From Betaproteobacteria bacterium (GTDB lineage: Bacteria > Pseudomonadota > Gammaproteobacteria > Burkholderiales > SG8-39), in contig JAABRB010000065.1 in assembly GCA_011391185.1 (NCBI GenBank), positions 1 to 12,824 of the forward strand: a DNA stretch of 12,824 nucleotides, in the 5' to 3' direction. The position numbers were made by a program, and so were the translations under genes. This document shows, in pieces, positions 6,156 through 12,824 of this stretch (its first letter is position 1; each line of letters begins with the position of its first letter). Under the pieces are notes generated by a model, which saw only the letters and a program-made list of their open reading frames with translations, did no database searches and was not told the DNA's origin.

Positions 6156-6615
6156 CAGCACCCCTCGGCATGCGCCGCAGCTGGCGGTGACAGTGCAGTA
6201 TGGCGTGTCGCGCGCAGGGCTCCCGGCCCGCGCGAGCATCGAACGCTGGACGCGCGCCGCCCTGCGACGGGCCGCGGACGTCACGTTCCGGTTCGTGGGC
6301 ACCGCCGAAGGCCGCGCGGTCAACCGCCGGTATCGCGGCCGGGACTACGCAGCCAACGTGCTAACGTTCGCGTATCCCGACGCGGGGCGGACCCTGGAGG
6401 GTGACATCGTGCTGTGCGCACCGGTCGTGGCGCGCGAGGCGCGCGATCAGGGCAAGCCGGTTGCAGCGCACTTCGCGCATCTCGTGGTGCACGGCCTGCT
6501 TCACCTCCAGGGCTTCGATCACGAGGAGAGCCGGGAGGCCCGCCGCATGGAGGCGCGGGAAAAGCGGATCCTCAGGGGGCTCGGTTATCCCGACCCCTAC
6601 GGGAGGGAGGAGTAG
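6136..6615 (+). CDS. ybeY: Endoribonuclease / rRNA maturation factor YbeY
   Basis: YbeY is a small zinc-dependent endoribonuclease involved in 16S rRNA 3'-end processing and 70S quality control. The signature is complete: HLVVHGLLHLQGFDHE contains H-x3-H-x5-H, the three zinc-binding histidines. Upstream VNRRYRGRDYAANVLTFAY matches the conserved N-R-x-R-x-D-x-x-T-x-V-L-S/T-F region. The start is not fixed by a Shine-Dalgarno. I use ATG 6136, which overlaps phoH by 20 bp; ATG 6121 in the same frame is the alternative, and homology only begins about 15 residues in. Its end carries the ribosome binding site of corC. The order phoH-ybeY-corC-lnt is the usual neighbourhood of this gene in proteobacteria. 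Confidence 0.95.
   Translation: MSAAPRNSTPRHAPQLAVTVQYGVSRAGLPARASIERWTRAALRRAADVTFRFVGTAEGRAVNRRYRGRDYAANVLTFAYPDAGRTLEGDIVLCAPVVAREARDQGKPVAAHFAHLVVHGLLHLQGFDHEESREARRMEAREKRILRGLGYPDPYGREE
6604..6610 (+). promoter_or_regulatory. Ribosome binding site that supports the GTG start of corC
   Basis: AGGGAGG lies within the last codons of ybeY, with GGAGG eight bases before GTG at 6619. It is the strongest Shine-Dalgarno sequence in front of any gene here. Confidence 0.7.
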
Positions 6616-6618
6616 GGA

Positions 6619-7476
6619 GTGGAAGAAGGCGCCAGCAGTCCCAAACCGAACTGGCTGGAGCGGCTGAGTGCGCTCCTGGTGCGCGCGCCCGAGGACCGGG
6701 AGCAACTTATCCGGCTGCTGCACTCCGCCTTCGAGCGGAGCCTGCTCGACAGCGATGCGCTCTCGATGATCGAAGGCGCGCTCGCCGTATCCGAGCTGAA
6801 GGTGCGCGACGTCATGGTGCCGCGCGCACAGATGGATGTCATCGACATCAATGACACGCCCGACCGGTTCGTCCCGCACGTCATTGCGACGGCACACTCG
6901 CGCTTCCCCGTCATCGACCGCAACCGCGACCACGTCATCGGCATTCTGCTCGCCAAGGACCTGCTGCGTTACTACGCCGGCGAGGAGGAGTTCAACGTCC
7001 GCGAGATGCTTCGGCCAGCGGTTTTCGTCCCCGAATCGAAGCCATTGAATGCGCTGCTGCGCGATTTCCGGGCGAATCGCAATCACATGGCGATCGTCGT
7101 GGACGAGTATGGCGGGGTCGCAGGCCTGGTCACGATCGAAGACGTGCTCGAGCAGATCGTGGGCGAAATCGAGGACGAGTACGACTTCGATGAGGTCGAG
7201 GACAACATCCTGCGCGAGAAGGCCGGCCGCTGGCGCGTGAAGGCCCAGACCGAGATTGGCGACTTCAACAAGCGGTTCGAAACAAACTTTGCCGACGACG
7301 AGCACGACACCGTCGGCGGCCTGGTGATCAGCAAGTTCGGCCGGCTGCCGAAGCGCGGCGAGTCGATCGTCGCCGAGGGCTTGCGATTCCAGGTGCTACG
7401 CGCGGATTCACGCCGGCTGCACGCGTTGCTGGTCGAGCGCGCCCCGGCGCCGACGCCGGCGCCTGCCTCCTCTTGA
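6619..7476 (+). CDS. corC: CBS-domain protein of the CorC/HlyC family
   Basis: This is a soluble protein of the CorC/YbeX type, annotated as a magnesium/cobalt efflux factor and tied by context to ribosome and envelope genes. The 285 residues contain a first CBS domain at about 64-118 (VRDVMVPRAQMDVI through GILLAKDLL), a second at about 128-183 (VREMLRPAVFVPES through GLVTIEDVLEQIVGEI), an acidic linker EDEYDFDEVED, and the CorC/HlyC C-terminal domain at about 198-275 with DTVGGLVISKFGRLPKRGE. There is no membrane domain, in contrast to the longer HlyC/CNNM proteins. Translation starts at GTG, backed by a strong ribosome binding site. A Pro-Ala tail (APAPTPAPASS) is encoded by a CCGGCG/CGCCGG inverted repeat at 7444-7459. 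Its TGA overlaps the lnt start. Confidence 0.95.
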   Translation: MEEGASSPKPNWLERLSALLVRAPEDREQLIRLLHSAFERSLLDSDALSMIEGALAVSELKVRDVMVPRAQMDVIDINDTPDRFVPHVIATAHSRFPVIDRNRDHVIGILLAKDLLRYYAGEEEFNVREMLRPAVFVPESKPLNALLRDFRANRNHMAIVVDEYGGVAGLVTIEDVLEQIVGEIEDEYDFDEVEDNILREKAGRWRVKAQTEIGDFNKRFETNFADDEHDTVGGLVISKFGRLPKRGESIVAEGLRFQVLRADSRRLHALLVERAPAPTPAPASS

Positions 7477-8957
7477 TCCTTTCGTCCGCCCGCATCCGGC
7501 TGCTGGTCGCGATCGCGGCGGGCGCGATCTCGATCGCGGGTTTCGGCGATTGGCCTGCGTTCTACGTGCCGCTGGCCGCCCTCACGGCGCTGGTCTGGCT
7601 CTGGCTGCGCGCAAGCTCGGCGCGCGAAGCAGCGTGGCTTGGTTTTGCGTTCGGCGCCGCCCTGTTCCTCGGCGGTGTGAGCTGGGTGTACGTCAGCCTG
7701 CACGATTTCGGCATGATGCCGGCGCCACTCGCGGCGATCGCCACCGTGCTGTTCTGCGCCTTCCTCGCCTTGTATCCGGCCGCCGTCGGATACGCGCAGG
7801 CGCACGTCGGCGCCACGCCAGCCATGCGGGCCCTCGTGCTCATCCCTGCGTTGTGGACGCTCGCCGAGTGGCTGCGCGGCTGGATATTCACCGGCTTCCC
7901 ATGGCTCACCATCGGTTACTCCCAACTCGATTCGCCGCTCGCGGGGTACGCCCCGGTCGCCGGTGTGTTCGGCGTGTCGTTCGTCACCGCACTGGCAGCG
8001 GGCTGTATCGCCCTCGCCATCCGGCGCGCGCCGGCTGCGTGGATCACGATCGGCCTGTTCGTGATCGTTGCCGCAGGGGGAGTGGCGCTCGCGCGCATGA
8101 CCTGGACCGCGCCGCAGGGCGATGCGATCCCGGTCGCCCTCCTGCAGGGAAACATCCCGCAGTCGCTCAAGTTCGTTCCCGGTCGCTACGAAAGCACGCT
8201 CGCGACGTACGCGCGTCTCGCCGAATCGACCGACGCACGCCTGGTCGTGATGCCGGAGACCGCGATCCCGCGGTTGCTCGAAGCGGTCGATCCGGACTAT
8301 CTCGAGCGGCTGCGGCGGCGCGCCGCGGCAAGAAACGGCGAATTCCTCGTCGGCGTGCCGATGCGCGATACGGGCGGGCGCTACTACAACGCGGTCGTGA
8401 GCATCGGGGCGTCGCCGAGACAGAGTTATGCGAAGGACCACCTGGTGCCCTTCGGCGAGTTCATCCCGCCGGGCTTCGGCTGGGTGCTGGCGATCCTGAA
8501 GATCCCGCTCTCCGATTTTTCCGCGGGCGGTGCCCGGCAGCGGCCGCTTGCGATCGCCGGACAGCGGGTTGCCGTGAATGTCTGCTACGAAGACGCCTTC
8601 GGCGAGGAGATCATCCGCCAGCTCCCCGAGGCGACCCTGCTGGTCAACGTGAGCAATGTCGCCTGGTTCGGGGATTCGCTCGCTCCCGCGCAGCATCTGC
8701 GCATCGCGCGCATGCGGGCGCTCGAGACCGGGCGACCGATGCTGCGCGCCACCAACACCGGCGTGACGGCGATCGTGGCCGCGGACGGAAAAGTCCTGGC
8801 GCGGCTGCCGTCGTTCACCGAAGGCGTGCTTTCGGAAACCGTCCAGGGCCGCGTCGGCGCCACCCCGTACGTCCTCGCCGGCAACTATCCCGTCATCCTG
8901 CTGTCCCTGATCTGCATCGGCGCAGGAATCCGGTCCGCGCGGCGGCGGGCTGGATGA
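7473..8957 (+). CDS. lnt: Apolipoprotein N-acyltransferase
   Basis: Lnt is the inner-membrane enzyme that adds the third acyl chain to the N-terminal cysteine of lipoproteins. The 494 residues comprise a membrane part with several hydrophobic helices (about 8-205) that includes the conserved WTLAEWLRGWIFTGFPWLTIGY. A periplasmic carbon-nitrogen hydrolase domain follows (about 218-460), with the triad E262 (PETA), K321 (AKDHLVPFGE) and C371 (VNVCYED). A final hydrophobic segment lies at about 470-486. The start is TTG at 7473, overlapping the corC stop as TTGA and lacking a Shine-Dalgarno, which suggests reinitiation by ribosomes finishing corC. It is the last gene of its operon; repeat copy C begins 13 bp after the stop. 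Confidence 0.96.
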   Translation: MILSSARIRLLVAIAAGAISIAGFGDWPAFYVPLAALTALVWLWLRASSAREAAWLGFAFGAALFLGGVSWVYVSLHDFGMMPAPLAAIATVLFCAFLALYPAAVGYAQAHVGATPAMRALVLIPALWTLAEWLRGWIFTGFPWLTIGYSQLDSPLAGYAPVAGVFGVSFVTALAAGCIALAIRRAPAAWITIGLFVIVAAGGVALARMTWTAPQGDAIPVALLQGNIPQSLKFVPGRYESTLATYARLAESTDARLVVMPETAIPRLLEAVDPDYLERLRRRAAARNGEFLVGVPMRDTGGRYYNAVVSIGASPRQSYAKDHLVPFGEFIPPGFGWVLAILKIPLSDFSAGGARQRPLAIAGQRVAVNVCYEDAFGEEIIRQLPEATLLVNVSNVAWFGDSLAPAQHLRIARMRALETGRPMLRATNTGVTAIVAADGKVLARLPSFTEGVLSETVQGRVGATPYVLAGNYPVILLSLICIGAGIRSARRRAG

Positions 8958-8970
8958 GCGAGTGGCAGGA

Positions 8971-9145
8971 CTTTCCCCTCCTCTCCGAGGAGGGGTGGCT
9001 GCGCACGAAGGGGGTGGGGGCCCCTTCGTCCCCACCTAGCCGGGGTGGTGTTCCAGAGCGCATGCAAGAAATGATGTACGAGCTGGATCGACGCCACAAC
9101 CACCCCGCCGCCGCCGCCGGCACCCCTCCTTGACAAGGAGGGGAA
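8971..9145 (+). repeat. Palindromic multi-hairpin repeat, copy C (long form with distinct loop)
   Basis: This third copy fills most of the lnt-glyQ gap. The ends are CTTTCCCCTCC and GGAGGGGAAG. It carries the extra left-arm hairpin, here a perfect 9-bp stem (ACGAAGGGG 9005-9013 with CCCCTTCGT 9021-9029). The central stem is the same as in copies A and B (CGGGGTGGT 9041-9049 with ACCACCCCG 9099-9107). Its central loop is about 49 bases and unrelated in sequence to the loops of A and B. Ts precede the first hairpin and As follow the last, the reverse of an intrinsic terminator, so it should not be read as a classic lnt terminator, although a long RNA fold could still slow transcription. Confidence 0.9.
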
Positions 9146-9164
9146 GAACCCGACAGCGGGCCTG

Positions 9165-9170
9165 TAGAAT
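9165..9170 (+). promoter_or_regulatory. Possible -10 element of the glyQ operon
   Basis: TAGAAT lies 27 bp before the chosen glyQ ATG and 15 bp before the alternative, so the leader would be short. The only consensus -35 (TTGACA, 9130-9135, in the loop region of repeat copy C) is 29 bp away, too far to pair with it. Confidence 0.4.
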
Positions 9171-9197
9171 TGCGGGCTGCCACGAATGCGCCCGCCC

Positions 9198-10076
9198 ATG
9201 CAATCTTTCCAGGAAATCATCCTCACGCTCCAGACCTACTGGAACCGGCGCGGGTGCGTCCTGCTGCAGCCCTACGATCTCGAAGTCGGCGCAGGAACGT
9301 TTCACACGGCGACGTTTCTGCGCGCGATCGGCCCGGAGCCGTGGGACGCGGCGTACGTGCAGCCCTCGCGCCGCCCGAAGGACGGGCGCTACGGCAACAA
9401 CCCCAACCGGTTGCAGCACTATTATCAATATCAGGTCGTCCTCAAGCCCTCGCCGGACGACATCCAGGACCTCTATCTCGACAGCCTGCGCGCGCTCGGA
9501 ATCGACATGTCCGCGCACGACATCCGGTTCGTCGAGGACGACTGGGAGTCACCGACGCTCGGCGCGTGGGGCCTCGGCTGGGAAGTGTGGCTGAACGGCA
9601 TGGAGGTGACCCAGTTCACCTACTTCCAGGAAGTCGGCAGCCTGCCGTGCCGGCCGGTGCTGGGCGAGATCACCTATGGGCTCGAGCGACTCGCGATGTA
9701 CCTGCAGGGCGTCGAGAACGTGTTCGACCTGGTGTGGGCGCCGGGCGTCACCTACGGCGACGTCTATCACCAGAACGAAGTCGAGCAATCGAGATATAAC
9801 TTCGAGGAATCGAACGTGCCCTGGCTGCTGCGGCTCTTCGGTGAGTTCGAGTCCGAGGCGAAGCGGTTGCTCGACGCCGGTCTGCCGCTGCCCGGCTACG
9901 AGATGGTCATGAAGTGCTCGCACACCTTCAACCTGCTCGACGCGCGCGGCGCGATTTCGACGACCGAGCGCGCGAATTACATCGGGCGCGTGCGTGCGCT
10001 GGCGCGCCAGGTCGCGCAGGCGTATCTCGCGTCACGCGAGGCGCTCGGCTTTCCGATGCTGAAAAGCGCGCAATGA
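9198..10076 (+). CDS. glyQ: Glycine--tRNA ligase alpha subunit
   Basis: GlyQ is the catalytic subunit of the bacterial heterotetrameric class II glycyl-tRNA synthetase. The 292 residues are almost uninterrupted family sequence: [20 protein letters not shown] near the start, motif 2 with [19 protein letters not shown] (about 51-69), [20 protein letters not shown], and motif 3 [16 protein letters not shown] (156-171). The [16 protein letters not shown] segment near residues 239-254 is also conserved. I use ATG 9198 because [15 protein letters not shown] aligns with the usual N terminus. ATG 9186 would add only MRPP and has a slightly better upstream GGG. glyS follows with an ATGA overlap. Confidence 0.97.
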   Translation: MQSFQEIILTLQTYWNRRGCVLLQPYDLEVGAGTFHTATFLRAIGPEPWDAAYVQPSRRPKDGRYGNNPNRLQHYYQYQVVLKPSPDDIQDLYLDSLRALGIDMSAHDIRFVEDDWESPTLGAWGLGWEVWLNGMEVTQFTYFQEVGSLPCRPVLGEITYGLERLAMYLQGVENVFDLVWAPGVTYGDVYHQNEVEQSRYNFEESNVPWLLRLFGEFESEAKRLLDAGLPLPGYEMVMKCSHTFNLLDARGAISTTERANYIGRVRALARQVAQAYLASREALGFPMLKSAQ

Positions 10077-12142
10077 GCGTCGCGCCGCTGCTTGTCGAGC
10101 TCCTCACCGAGGAGCTGCCGCCCAGGGTGCTGCGAGACCTCGGCGTCGCGTTTGCCGATACCCTGGCCCGGAAGCTGCGTGACGACGGCTTCGCGCCGCA
10201 GGACGCCTCGTTGTCCGTGTTCGCCACGCCGCGCCGTCTGGGCGTGATCATCGACAGGGTGGCGGAGCAGGCGCCGGACCAGGCGCGCACCGCACTCGGT
10301 CCCGCGGTCGGCGCAGGGTTCGACAAGGATGGCAATCCAACGCCGGCGCTGCTGGGGTTTGCAAAGAAGCAGGGCGTCGATGTCGCGGCGCTCACGCGCG
10401 TGCAGGGCGCGAAGGGCGAGCAGTTCGCATACCCGTCCATCGTCACCGGCGGGAGAGTCGACGCGGTACTCGAACTGCACGTTGCGGACGCGCTGCGCCG
10501 GCTGCCGGTGCCGAAGCTCATGCGCTGGGGTGCGGGCGACGCGGAGTTCGTCCGGCCCGTCCATGCGCTGGTGATGCTGCACGGCGATCGCGTCGTCCCC
10601 GGAACCGTGCTCGGCCTCGCCAGCGGCCGCACGACGCGTGGCCACCGATTCCTGTCCGAGGGCGATATCGAGATTCGCCATGCCGCGGATTACGAGCGCG
10701 ACCTGGAGGAGAAGGGGCACGTGATCGCGAGCTTCGAGCAGCGCCGCGCGCGAATCGAGGCGCTCCTGCGCGAATGCGCGGGCGGAGCACACCTTGCGGC
10801 CGGTGACGCGCTGATCGACGAGGTGACCGCGCTGGTGGAGTGGCCGGTGTGTCACGCGGGCCATTTCGAAAAGGCGTTCCTGGAGGTGCCGCAGGAGTGC
10901 CTCATGCTCACCATGCGACAGAACCAGAAGTATTTCCCGCTGATCGACGGCCAGGGCAAGCTGCTCAACCGGTTTCTGCTCATCGCCAACCTGCGAACCG
11001 TGCATCCCGGCCAGATCATCCACGGCAACGAGCGGGTTCTGCGCGCGCGGCTGGCGGACGCGAAGTTTTTCTATGACCAGGATCGGCGCCAGCGCCTGGA
11101 GCATTTCGTTCCCCGGCTCGCCACCGTCGTGTACCACAACAAGCTCGGCAGCCAGCTCGATCGCGTCGAGCGGATCGAGCGCCTGGCGGGCGCCATCGCG
11201 GGCAAGATCGGCGCGGACGTTGCACTCGCCCGGCGCGCCGCGCGTCTCGCGAAAGCCGATCTGCTCACCGGCATGGTCGGCGAGTTTCCCGAGCTGCAGG
11301 GTGTGATGGGCATGCATTACGCGCGCCATGACGGCGAACCGGAGGGCATCGCGCTCGCGATCGAGGCGCACTATCGCCCGCGATTCGCCGGCGATGAGCT
11401 GCCCGGCGACCGGATGAGCGATTCCGTCGCGCTCGCCGACAAGCTGGACACGCTGGCCGGCATCTGGGGCATCGGCCTCGCGCCCACGGGCGACAAGGAT
11501 CCGTTCGGGCTGCGCCGCGCGGCGCTCGGCGCGCTGCGCATCCTCATCGAGCACACGCTGCCGCTCGATTGCGTCGAACTCCTGGGCCTGGCACGCGCGG
11601 GCTATGGTGCGTCGATGCTCGCTGCGGACACCGTGGAGCGGCTGCACGAGTTCATGCTGGACCGCCTGCGCTCGTACCTGCGCGACCGGGATTTCGCGGC
11701 CGACGAAATCGAATCCGTCGTGGGCCAGCGCCCGACCCGGATCGACCTGGTCATTCCGCGCCTCGAGGCGGTGCGCGCTTTTCGCAAGCTTCCCGAAGCG
11801 GAGAGCCTGGCAGCCGCGAACAAGCGCATTCGCAACATCCTCCGGAAGGCCGACTCGGTGCGGCCCATGCCCGATGCAAGCCTCCTTCGCGATGCGGCCG
11901 AGCGGGCGTTGTTCGCAACCGTGCAGAGACTGGCGCCCGCCACGCGAGCGGCTGTCGAGCGCCAGGCCTACGCCGATGCGCTGCAGCTGCTCGCGGGCGC
12001 GCGCGCCGACGTGGACCGGTTCTTCGATGAAGTGCTGGTCATGGCGGAAGATGAGTCGCTGCGCAGCAACCGTCTCGCCCTGCTCGCCCAGCTCGACGCG
12101 CTGATGAACCAGGTCGCCGACATCTCCAGGCTTGCCGGGTAG
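10073..12142 (+). CDS. glyS: Glycine--tRNA ligase beta subunit
   Basis: GlyS is the tRNA-recognising subunit that pairs with GlyQ. At 689 residues it has the expected size. Landmarks are [12 protein letters not shown] at the N terminus, [22 protein letters not shown] (from about 278), [12 protein letters not shown] (about 332), [16 protein letters not shown] (from about 397, in the HD-like region), [13 protein letters not shown] and [14 protein letters not shown] (from about 456), and a DALR-type anticodon-binding end with [11 protein letters not shown] (about 582-592). The start is the ATG at 10073 that overlaps the glyQ stop. The frame is open further upstream to 9914, but only within glyQ and without family sequence. 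gmhB begins 15 bp after its stop. Confidence 0.97.
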   Translation: MSVAPLLVELLTEELPPRVLRDLGVAFADTLARKLRDDGFAPQDASLSVFATPRRLGVIIDRVAEQAPDQARTALGPAVGAGFDKDGNPTPALLGFAKKQGVDVAALTRVQGAKGEQFAYPSIVTGGRVDAVLELHVADALRRLPVPKLMRWGAGDAEFVRPVHALVMLHGDRVVPGTVLGLASGRTTRGHRFLSEGDIEIRHAADYERDLEEKGHVIASFEQRRARIEALLRECAGGAHLAAGDALIDEVTALVEWPVCHAGHFEKAFLEVPQECLMLTMRQNQKYFPLIDGQGKLLNRFLLIANLRTVHPGQIIHGNERVLRARLADAKFFYDQDRRQRLEHFVPRLATVVYHNKLGSQLDRVERIERLAGAIAGKIGADVALARRAARLAKADLLTGMVGEFPELQGVMGMHYARHDGEPEGIALAIEAHYRPRFAGDELPGDRMSDSVALADKLDTLAGIWGIGLAPTGDKDPFGLRRAALGALRILIEHTLPLDCVELLGLARAGYGASMLAADTVERLHEFMLDRLRSYLRDRDFAADEIESVVGQRPTRIDLVIPRLEAVRAFRKLPEAESLAAANKRIRNILRKADSVRPMPDASLLRDAAERALFATVQRLAPATRAAVERQAYADALQLLAGARADVDRFFDEVLVMAEDESLRSNRLALLAQLDALMNQVADISRLAG

Positions 12143-12157
12143 AGTTGCCATTCACCC

Positions 12158-12691
12158 ATGAAGCTCATCATCCTCGACCGTGACGGCGTGATCAATCACG
12201 ACAGCGCGCAGTTCGTGAAGAGCCCCGCGGAGTGGCTGCCGATCGACGGCGCGCTCGAGGCGATCGCGCGGCTCACGCACGGCGGCTTCCGGGCGGTCGT
12301 CGCCACCAACCAGTCGGGGATCGGCCGCGGGCTTTTCGACATGGCAACCCTGAACGCGATCAACAGCAAGATGATCAGGGCCGCAAGCCAGGCAGGCGGG
12401 CGGATCGAGGCGATTTTCTATTGCCCGGATACCGCCGAGTCGCGATCCGCGTTCAGAAAGCCGGCCCCGGGAATGCTGCTCGAGATCGCCGAGCGGTTCA
12501 ACACGCCCCTCGACGGCGTGCCGGCGGTGGGAGACAGCCTGCGCGATCTCCAGGCCGCGGCGGCAGTCGGCGCGCAGCCGATCCTGGTGCTCACCGGAAA
12601 GGGCGCGGACACCCGGGATGCGGGCGGCTTGCCGGAGGGCACGCTGGTTCACCCCGATCTCGCGGCCGTCGCGCAGGCGCTCTGCCCATGA
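12158..12691 (+). CDS. gmhB: D-glycero-D-manno-heptose 1,7-bisphosphate phosphatase (HAD superfamily), with a degenerate zinc site
   Basis: GmhB removes the C7 phosphate from heptose 1,7-bisphosphate in making ADP-heptose for the LPS core. The 177 residues show all HAD motifs: DRDGVIN with nucleophile D7 and acid/base D9, TNQSGIGRG (motif II, T50), RKPAPGM (K101, motif III) and VGDSLRDL (D126 and D130, motif IV). The stretch between residues 89 and 101 normally carries a C-x-H...C-x-C zinc site in GmhB. Here it reads CPDTAESRSAFRK, keeping only C89, with D91, S97 and F99 at the other ligand places. The position after glyQ-glyS and before plsC is the standard betaproteobacterial arrangement and supports GmhB over a HisB-type phosphatase. 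The stop overlaps the next ATG. Confidence 0.9.
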   Translation: MKLIILDRDGVINHDSAQFVKSPAEWLPIDGALEAIARLTHGGFRAVVATNQSGIGRGLFDMATLNAINSKMIRAASQAGGRIEAIFYCPDTAESRSAFRKPAPGMLLEIAERFNTPLDGVPAVGDSLRDLQAAAAVGAQPILVLTGKGADTRDAGGLPEGTLVHPDLAAVAQALCP

Positions 12692-12824
12692 TCTTCCTGC
12701 GCTCCGTCCTCTACCTGATCACCCTGGTGATCGTGGTCATTCCGTACTCCGGGCTCGTGCTCGCCACATCCCCGCTTTCCCGGCTTGCGCGGTGGAAGGT
12801 GATCGCCGGCTGGCCGCAGTTCGC
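12688..12824 (+). CDS. plsC: 1-acyl-sn-glycerol-3-phosphate acyltransferase (PlsC type), N-terminal fragment
   Basis: Only 45 codons are in the window. They begin with an ATG that overlaps the gmhB stop (ATGA) and encode a hydrophobic membrane segment, LRSVLYLITLVIVVIPYSGL, then SPLSRLARWKVIAGWPQF. This is the kind of N-terminal membrane anchor and amphipathic stretch seen in PlsC-type acyltransferases. The catalytic HX4D motif would lie beyond the edge, so the call rests mainly on the conserved glyQ-glyS-gmhB-plsC order. Confidence 0.7.
   Translation, partial: MIFLRSVLYLITLVIVVIPYSGLVLATSPLSRLARWKVIAGWPQF

Noticed and set aside
3573..6323. A 916-codon open frame on the minus strand
   Set aside because: It runs antisense to miaB, phoH and neighbouring genes, which are certain from their motifs. 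Its product is rich in Arg, His, Ala and Asp without domain signatures, as expected opposite GC-rich coding DNA.
7083..9035. A 650-codon open frame on the minus strand
   Set aside because: It lies opposite corC and lnt, which carry complete catalytic and CBS motifs. Its content is Arg/Gly/Asp-rich antisense sequence, and its start falls in repeat copy C.
9130..9135. TTGACA in the end hairpin of repeat copy C (also at 2964-2969 in copy B) as an outward -35 promoter element
   Set aside because: No -10-like hexamer lies 16-18 bp downstream of either. The TAGAAT before glyQ is 29 bp away. The motif arises from the hairpin stem and loop.
8975..9143. Intrinsic terminators at the GC-rich hairpins
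   Set aside because: The hairpins are preceded by Ts and followed by As, so neither strand gives a stem followed by a U-tract.
9914..10072. N-terminal extension of GlyS
   Set aside because: The open frame upstream of 10073 overlaps the conserved C-terminal part of glyQ and encodes no GlyS-like sequence.
9977..12151. A 724-codon open frame on the minus strand
   Set aside because: It is antisense to glyS, whose conserved blocks cover the same bases. No family motifs were seen in the antisense product.

Overview
The window is high-GC, densely coded bacterial chromosome and is most likely betaproteobacterial. Supporting this are a miaB-phoH-ybeY-corC-lnt run, a glyQ-glyS-gmhB-plsC run and a ubiquinone hydroxylase next to dsbC, an order familiar from Burkholderiales, Rhodocyclales and Nitrosomonadales. 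I cannot place it more finely without a search. Nearly all of it is housekeeping: cell-wall turnover, periplasmic disulfide isomerisation, ubiquinone synthesis, tRNA modification, RNA and ribosome maturation, lipoprotein acylation, glycyl-tRNA charging, LPS heptose synthesis and phospholipid synthesis.

Layout. 1-541 is the 3' end of mltA (+). It converges on a minus-strand pair, ubiH-family hydroxylase (1333-2493) then dsbC (577-1293). 2494-3161 is a 668-bp intergenic segment with no convincing gene. It holds a four-copy 15-bp tandem repeat, a hairpin-end fragment, two full copies (A and B) of a complex palindromic repeat, and a 27-bp imperfect direct repeat that brackets the cluster. A tRNA with anticodon CAT follows at 3162-3237, behind a consensus -10 box. 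From 3385 a plus-strand operon runs with overlaps or gaps of no more than 27 bp: exported protein of unknown function, miaB, phoH, ybeY, corC, lnt. A third copy (C) of the palindromic repeat fills the lnt-glyQ gap (8971-9145). A second plus-strand operon follows: glyQ, glyS, gmhB and the start of a plsC-type acyltransferase cut by the window edge.

The genes fit shared themes. MltA, Lnt, GmhB and PlsC act on the envelope; MiaB, YbeY, GlyQ and GlyS act on tRNA, ribosome and translation; UbiH and DsbC serve redox functions of the membrane and periplasm. ATGA or TTGA stop/start overlaps at four junctions suggest translational coupling.

I do not see a new multi-gene system. The least explained structure is the three-copy palindromic repeat, with a symmetrical multi-hairpin design and an optional hairpin insert. 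Smaller points are a GmhB that has lost most of its usual zinc ligands, a DsbC with a CPAC active site, and a signal peptide lengthened by an exact 12-bp duplication.
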